Assembly: GCA_945861585.1 (NCBI GenBank)
Contig: CAMAVC010000023.1
Coordinates: forward strand, 1-40,098
Reading direction: 5' to 3'
Origin: Planctomicrobium piriforme
GTDB taxonomy: Bacteria; Planctomycetota; Planctomycetia; Pirellulales; UBA1268
DNA length: 40,098 bases
Shown here: one piece after another, positions 35,903 to 40,098 of the stretch
Position numbering within the stretch: position 1 is the stretch's first letter
Layout: each line of letters begins with the position of its first letter
Notes under the pieces: model-generated
Databases searched by the model: none
Seen by the model: the letters and a program-made list of their open reading frames with translations, nothing else
What the model was told of the DNA's origin: nothing
Position numbers and translations under genes: made by a program

Positions 35903-35968
35903 GGCAGGGCACTCCGTGAGAGGGCGGCACTGATCCCAGAAGAACGTTCCCGTCGAACGGACTCCTCG

Positions 35969-35974
35969 ATCATA
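35969..35974 (-). promoter_or_regulatory. -10 element of the DUF1501 operon
   Basis: TATGAT on the minus strand, 66 nt upstream of the DUF1501 start, leaving a leader with GGAG at 35915-35912. The same 200-bp gap contains a hairpin, GGCTTGC-ACGCGTC-GCAAGCC (36017-36037), which could end the uvrC transcript but lacks a T-run. Confidence 0.4.
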
Positions 35975-36102
35975 CCACTGGAATCGGCTTTCCCTGCCGT
36001 GTCGCACCACCCCCGTGGCTTGCACGCGTCGCAAGCCTATGCGTGGCAAGGCGTTCCGCAGAGTGCCACTCTTCGGCTCCAGATCTCGGGGCCGCGCTGC
36101 GG

Positions 36103-37476
36103 CTACTCGGAAGTGAATCGCTTGCCCCGCAGCAGGTGGTGGTAGTGCTGGGCGAAGCGGTGAGCTTCGTCGCGGACGTATTCGAGAAGCCGGAGCGAGA
36201 AGGAGTCGCGGGAGAGTCGCAACGGCTCGGACTTGCCCGGCAGGAAAATCTCTTCCTCGCGCTTCGCCAGCGAGATGATGCACGGCGGCTCGATGCCGAG
36301 CGACTCGAGGGCGTCGAGCGCAGCCGAGAGTTGCCCCTTGCCGCCGTCGACGAGGAAGATGTCGGGCAGCGGCTCTCCTTCGCGGACGAGCCGTGCGAAC
36401 CGGCGCGAGACGACCTCGTGAATGCTCTTGAAGTCGTCGATGCCGTCGACCGTCTTGATGCGGTAGCGCTTGTAGCCGGGCTTGAACGGCAGCCCGTCGA
36501 TGAACTGCACGAGGCTGGCCACGGTCTCGTCGCCCGCCAGGTGGGCGATGTCCACGCCCTCGATCACGCGGGGCGTTTTTTTCAGGCCGAGCACCTTCTC
36601 CAGGCCGGCGAGACCCTTCTTGGGATCGACGAGGAACACCTCGGGCTGCACGTTCTCCTCGAGGTCGCCCCGCTGGTCGAGCGTTTCCAGGAGCCGGATC
36701 TCGTCGCGGAGCCGGGCCGCCTTCTCGAAGGCGAGCGCCGTCGACGCGGCGACCATGTCCGCGCGCATTTCCTCGAGGAGCCGCTTCTTGCCCCCTTCGA
36801 GGAACGTCTTCAGCCGGTTGATGTCCTTGCGATACTCCTCCTTCGAGATGCGCAGGTTGCAGGGGGCGGTGCACTGGCCGATCGAAGCCAGGAGGCAGGG
36901 GCGGAACCAGCGCCATTGTTCGTCGTCGGCGTCGATGTCGAGCGTGCAGGTTCGAAACTTGAAGATCCGCTGCAGCACGACGATCGCTCCGCGCAGACTC
37001 CCGGCACTCGTGAACGGGCCGTAGAGCTTCACTCCTTTGCGCCGCGGCGTGCGTGTAAATTCGACCCGCGGAAAATCCTCGTGGGTCGTGATCTGCAGGT
37101 ACGGGAACGTCTTGTCGTCCTTGAGGTCGCTGTTGAATCTGGGCTGAACGTCCTTGACGAGCCGGCTTTCGAGAAGGAGGGCGTCGACCTCGCTCTCGGC
37201 CTCGAGGAAGTCGATGTCGCGAATCTCGCGCACGAGGTCGGCAGTGCGGCGATCCTGCTCGGCCGCCTTGAGGAAGTAGCTGCCGGCCCGCGCGCGGAGG
37301 TTTTTCGCCTTGCCCACGTAGATCACGCGGCCTGCCGCATCCTTCATCAGGTACACGCCCGGCGTCGTGGGAAATGCCCGGACCTTCTCGGCGGCGAGCG
37401 AGCGGTCGCGGGCCGCCGCGGCCGCGTCGGTATCGGCGGGCGTCGATTCGGTGCTGTCGAGCGGGCGTGGTTCCAC
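36103..37476 (-). CDS. uvrC: Excinuclease ABC subunit C, lacking the C-terminal HhH domain
   Basis: 457 aa from GTG 37476; an ATG at 37533 would overlap the previous gene. Domains in order: GIY-YIG nuclease (GVYLMKDAAGRVIYVGKAKN, 40-59) for the 3' incision; the cysteine cluster region CLLASIGQCTAPC; a UVR motif (about 225-255, AFEKAARLRDEIRLLETL) that contacts UvrB; and the RNase H-like 5' nuclease domain (PDIFLVDGGKGQLSAALDAL). The protein ends at RDEAHRFAQHYHHLLRGKRF plus TSE, where typical UvrC continues into a tandem helix-hairpin-helix DNA-binding domain of about 60-70 residues. No helix-hairpin-helix sequence is found in any frame downstream. It lies 16 bp after the mutase gene on the same strand, with TACAAT six nt before its GTG. 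Confidence 0.9.
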   Translation of the reverse strand: MEPRPLDSTESTPADTDAAAAARDRSLAAEKVRAFPTTPGVYLMKDAAGRVIYVGKAKNLRARAGSYFLKAAEQDRRTADLVREIRDIDFLEAESEVDALLLESRLVKDVQPRFNSDLKDDKTFPYLQITTHEDFPRVEFTRTPRRKGVKLYGPFTSAGSLRGAIVVLQRIFKFRTCTLDIDADDEQWRWFRPCLLASIGQCTAPCNLRISKEEYRKDINRLKTFLEGGKKRLLEEMRADMVAASTALAFEKAARLRDEIRLLETLDQRGDLEENVQPEVFLVDPKKGLAGLEKVLGLKKTPRVIEGVDIAHLAGDETVASLVQFIDGLPFKPGYKRYRIKTVDGIDDFKSIHEVVSRRFARLVREGEPLPDIFLVDGGKGQLSAALDALESLGIEPPCIISLAKREEEIFLPGKSEPLRLSRDSFSLRLLEYVRDEAHRFAQHYHHLLRGKRFTSE

Positions 37477-37492
37477 GCACCGATTGTAGAGG

Positions 37493-39352
37493 CTACACGC
37501 CGACGAGCGCTCGCAGATCCCGCTCCAGGGCATCGAGCCGGGCCGTCAACGCCTGCTTCGTGGCTCCAAGTTCACGCGCGGCCGCGGGCGCGGCTGCCGT
37601 GAAGAGGTAGAACTTGATCTTGGGCTCGGTGCCCGAGGGGCGGGCGGCGACGGCGTTCGCGAGCGGTGGGAAGCGGCCATCGGCCTGCAGTGCGCCGGCG
37701 CCCTCGAGGCCGGCCAGATCGAAGATCACGAGGTCGCTCTTCACGCCCTCGTAGGCGGTCGGCGGTGATCCCGGCGTCCAACTGGTCAGGCTCGCCTGGT
37801 CACGGGTGCGGACGACGTCGAGGCCGCCGAGCGCCGCCGGCGGCCTGGCCCGGAGCGTCGCCATGATCTCCTGCATGCGATCCATGCCGCTGGCCCCCGG
37901 GAGCATGATCGAGATCTGACGCTCCTGATGGCAGCCGTGCCGCAGAAAAAGTTCATCGAGCTTTTCATGCGGCGTGCGGCCGGCCGCCGCGAGCACAGCC
38001 GTCTGCTCCGCCATCAGGAGCGCCGCCACGCTGGCATCCTTGTCGCGCACGTGCGTGCCGGCGAGGTAGCCGTGCGATTCCTCGGTGCCGAACACGAAGT
38101 GCTCCGGCCCGAGGCGATCGATGGCGGAGCAGATCCATTTGAAGCCCACGAGCTCGGTGTCGTCGACCTTCAGGCCGTGCGCTTCCGCCACCCGGCGGAC
38201 GAGGCCGCTCGTGACGAGCGTCGTGACGATGAAGTCGCCCGGCTGCCCTTGGCCGCGGGCCTTGCGGCCGGCGATCGCCTGGTCGCAGAGCAGGGCGCTG
38301 AGCTGATTGCCCGAGAGCGTGGCCCATGCGCTGCCGGGCTGCCGCGTGAGCGGTGCCGCGGCGCCGAGGCGATCGCAGTCGGGGTCGCTTGCGAGGACGA
38401 GATCGTCTCCTCGAGCCTTCGCCTCCTCGATCGGGCCGGTCAGCACGGCGGGATTCTCGGGGTTGGCCACGTGGCCCGGTACGTTGGGAAAGTCGCCGTC
38501 GGGTTTTTCGTGAGGCCCGTAGAGGCGCAGCCGCTCGAAGCCCGCGCCGCGGAGTACGGGCACGACCGCGCTCGCCCCCACGCCATGCAGCGGCGTGTAG
38601 AGAATGGACAGATCGCGTGGTCCCGGTGCCGACTGCGCGAGCACCGCCGCCACGAACGCCTTGTCCATCGCCTCTTCGACGAATGTGACTCGCCCGTCGG
38701 CCACGGCTGCCTCGAAGCTCGCGCGCCGCACCACGTCGACCGTCATCACGCGGTCGATGATCCCCTTGTCGTGCGGCGGCAACACCTGCACGCCGCCCGA
38801 CCAGTAGACCTTCACGGCGTTGTCGCTCGGCGGATTGTGGCTCGCCGTCACCATGATGCCGCACGTGCTGTTCGTGGCCCGCACCGTGAACGAAAGCTCC
38901 GGCGTGCTGCGAAAACCACGCAGAAAGAAGATCCGAAAGCCGGCGGCGAGGAGCACCTCGGCGCACAGCTTCGCGAAGTGCTCGGAGCGGTGCCGCGTGT
39001 CGTAGGCGATCGAGCAGGTGGGCGTGTCACCCGCCGGGACGACCGACCGTACGTAGTCGGCGAGGCCCTGGGCGCTCTCGCCGATCGTACGGTCGTTGAT
39101 CGCGTTCGACCCCACGGGATACATCGTGCCCCGGCGGCCGCCCGTGCCGAACGGGATCACCGTCCAGTAGACGTCGTCGAGTTCCTTCCAGGCTCCGGCG
39201 TCGATGCGCGCCGCCAATTCGGGCACGAACTCGGCATACCGCGGCTCCGTGAGCCAGGCCCGCATCGTGCGGGCGGAGTGGTCGGTAATCGTGCCGGCGG
39301 CATGGGCCGCGTCGATGGCGGCGAGGCGTTGGGCGAGGGATGGCGGCGTCAT
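37493..39352 (-). CDS. Phospho-sugar mutase (phosphoglucomutase/phosphomannomutase family)
   Basis: 619 aa, alpha-D-phosphohexomutase with four domains. Catalytic phosphoserine Ser171 lies in MVTASHNPPSDNAVK, the metal loop is DPDCDRLG (323-330, Asp323/325/327), the sugar-specificity loop is GTEESHGYL (422-430) and the phosphate-binding loop is RPSGTEPKIKFY. The long N-terminus with FGTGGRRGTMYPVGSNAIND matches the PgcA/PMM2L-type glucose-1,6-bisphosphate-dependent branch. GEES-type specificity loops favour glucose-phosphate, so it could link glucan breakdown to glycolysis, though mannose-phosphate use cannot be excluded. It is divergent from a GlmM-like mutase (77-bp gap) and is followed by uvrC. 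Confidence 0.92.
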   Translation of the reverse strand: MTPPSLAQRLAAIDAAHAAGTITDHSARTMRAWLTEPRYAEFVPELAARIDAGAWKELDDVYWTVIPFGTGGRRGTMYPVGSNAINDRTIGESAQGLADYVRSVVPAGDTPTCSIAYDTRHRSEHFAKLCAEVLLAAGFRIFFLRGFRSTPELSFTVRATNSTCGIMVTASHNPPSDNAVKVYWSGGVQVLPPHDKGIIDRVMTVDVVRRASFEAAVADGRVTFVEEAMDKAFVAAVLAQSAPGPRDLSILYTPLHGVGASAVVPVLRGAGFERLRLYGPHEKPDGDFPNVPGHVANPENPAVLTGPIEEAKARGDDLVLASDPDCDRLGAAAPLTRQPGSAWATLSGNQLSALLCDQAIAGRKARGQGQPGDFIVTTLVTSGLVRRVAEAHGLKVDDTELVGFKWICSAIDRLGPEHFVFGTEESHGYLAGTHVRDKDASVAALLMAEQTAVLAAAGRTPHEKLDELFLRHGCHQERQISIMLPGASGMDRMQEIMATLRARPPAALGGLDVVRTRDQASLTSWTPGSPPTAYEGVKSDLVIFDLAGLEGAGALQADGRFPPLANAVAARPSGTEPKIKFYLFTAAAPAAARELGATKQALTARLDALERDLRALVGV

Positions 39353-39412
39353 CGGGGTGATCCTGCGGGAGGTGCGTCGTGGCTGCGGTGGCCGGTTTCG
39401 AGGGGGCCGTTT

Positions 39413-39418
39413 TATACT
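39413..39418 (+). promoter_or_regulatory. -10 element of the GlmM-like gene
   Basis: TATACT in the 77-bp gap between the two divergent mutases, ending 11 nt before ATG 39430, so the predicted leader is only a few nucleotides. No clear -35. Confidence 0.45.
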
Positions 39419-39429
39419 CCGCAGTCACA

Positions 39430-40098
39430 ATGGCCGACACCTTGATCGTGAGCGTTTCGGGGCTGCGCGGCGTCGTGGGATCGACGCTCACGCCCGACGT
39501 GGCAACGCGCTACGCCGCCGCGTTCGCAGCCACGCTGCCGCCGGGGCCGATCGTGATCGGCCGCGACGGTCGCACGCACGGCCCGCTGTTCGCGGCAGCC
39601 CTGCGCGAGTTTTTCGTGGCCAGCGGCCGCGATGTGATCGACTGCGGTATTGCCGCCACTCCGACGGTCGGCGTCGTCGTGCGCGAGGAGCGGGCCGCCG
39701 GTGGCATCCAGATTTCCGCGAGCCACAACCCGCCGCAATACAACGGCCTCAAGCTCTTCTCGTCGGCGGGCCGCGTGCTGCCGGCTGCCGACGGGGCGCA
39801 CGTGCTCGCCGGGTTTCACTCGCTTCCCGACCGCGTGGAAGCCACCGGTCCGGTGCGCGGCAGCGTGCGAGACGTCGACGGCGGCCCGTCTCACGTCAGC
39901 CTCGTCGCGGCGACCGTGGACGTCGAAGCGATCCGCCGCCGCCGGCCGCGGGTCTGGCTCGACGCGGGGCATGGCGCCGGCAGCCGCGGCGCACGGCTGC
40001 TCTTCGAGCACCTCGGCTGCGAGTGCACGATCGCGGGCGCCGAGCCAGACGGCCTGTTCGAGCATCCGCCCGAGCCGACGGCCGAAAACCTCGCTGCG
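39430..40098 (+). CDS. Phosphoglucosamine mutase-like enzyme (partial, runs off the window)
   Basis: First 223 codons, open to the window edge. MADTLIVSVSGLRGVVGSTL is the usual phosphohexomutase opening (Ser-Gly-Leu-Arg-Gly), PIVIGRDGRTHGPLF follows, and catalytic Ser98 lies in GIQISASHNPPQYNGLKLF. The segment EHPPEPTAENL near the edge is characteristic of GlmM and archaeal-type phosphohexomutases. The likely reaction is glucosamine-6-phosphate to glucosamine-1-phosphate for UDP-GlcNAc synthesis, but a phosphomannomutase is possible because the specificity loop lies outside the window. It is a paralogue of the divergent neighbour and is transcribed away from it. Confidence 0.85.
   Translation, partial: MADTLIVSVSGLRGVVGSTLTPDVATRYAAAFAATLPPGPIVIGRDGRTHGPLFAAALREFFVASGRDVIDCGIAATPTVGVVVREERAAGGIQISASHNPPQYNGLKLFSSAGRVLPAADGAHVLAGFHSLPDRVEATGPVRGSVRDVDGGPSHVSLVAATVDVEAIRRRRPRVWLDAGHGAGSRGARLLFEHLGCECTIAGAEPDGLFEHPPEPTAENLAA

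Noticed and set aside
36001-36102. Frameshifted remnant of the UvrC C-terminal HhH domain
   Set aside because: All three minus-strand frames downstream of the stop were read; none contains a Gly-hydrophobic-Gly hairpin pattern or other HhH-like sequence.
32222-36145. Very long plus-strand open frame opposite the PPC and DUF1501 genes
   Set aside because: Its Arg/His/Gly/Ala-rich translation has no recognisable domain; it is the antisense shadow expected of GC-rich coding DNA.

Overview
The window is high-G+C bacterial DNA that looks like a chromosome segment of a planctomycete, probably Pirellulales-like. The evidence is a DUF1559 pseudopilin-like protein, a DUF1501 / PPC / BIG2-DUF1549-DUF1553 / cytochrome-WD40 gene set that is a hallmark of Planctomycetota, an HTTM-domain protein, and abundant intergenic palindromes. 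No phage genes, transposase or CRISPR-cas genes are present. The genes form many short operons with frequent 1-4 nt overlaps and frequent strand switches.

Layout. 1-5972: DUF1559 protein, CCA-adding enzyme, ScpB, an orphan DNA methyltransferase and a divergent M20 peptidase. 6118-13590: PgpA and a small GT-like protein on the minus strand, then a plus-strand translation/nitrogen operon, def-fmt-miaB-glnE. 13983-15291: two VTT/DedA membrane proteins. 15547-16570: a class IV aminotransferase directly behind a tRNA-Ala(GGC). 16690-19696: a membrane-anchored protein plus HTTM protein, a convergent multipass membrane protein, and a coupled pair of tiny genes. 19889-22167: a small membrane protein and ligA. 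22516-27042: GT9 glycosyltransferase, acyl-CoA dehydrogenase and a divergent alpha-glucan phosphorylase. 27530-35902: the secreted planctomycete cytochrome/DUF1501 cluster. 36103-40098: UvrC, a phosphoglucomutase-type enzyme and a divergent, window-truncated GlmM-like enzyme.

The unexpected content is between the genes. (i) A short palindrome (P, core GACAGGCTTCAGCCTGTC) occurs about 15 times; at five genes on both strands its TAG is the stop codon, usually directly after an ATG. (ii) An element of exactly 85 bp (S) occurs three times and aligns without gaps. It folds into three hairpins, has compensatory base changes at seven pairs, and shows GGA in nearly every apical loop. (iii) Longer mosaic repeats (Q, R, T1, T2) fill all four gene-free stretches above 300 bp and bracket the cytochrome-WD40 gene with inverted copies, including an identical 57-bp pair.

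Another pattern is a -10-like hexamer (TACAAT, TATAAT or TACATT) ending 6-7 nt before the start codon of several genes, which suggests leaderless transcripts. Coordinates and motifs were read by eye. Family assignments rest on recognised motifs and not on database searches.
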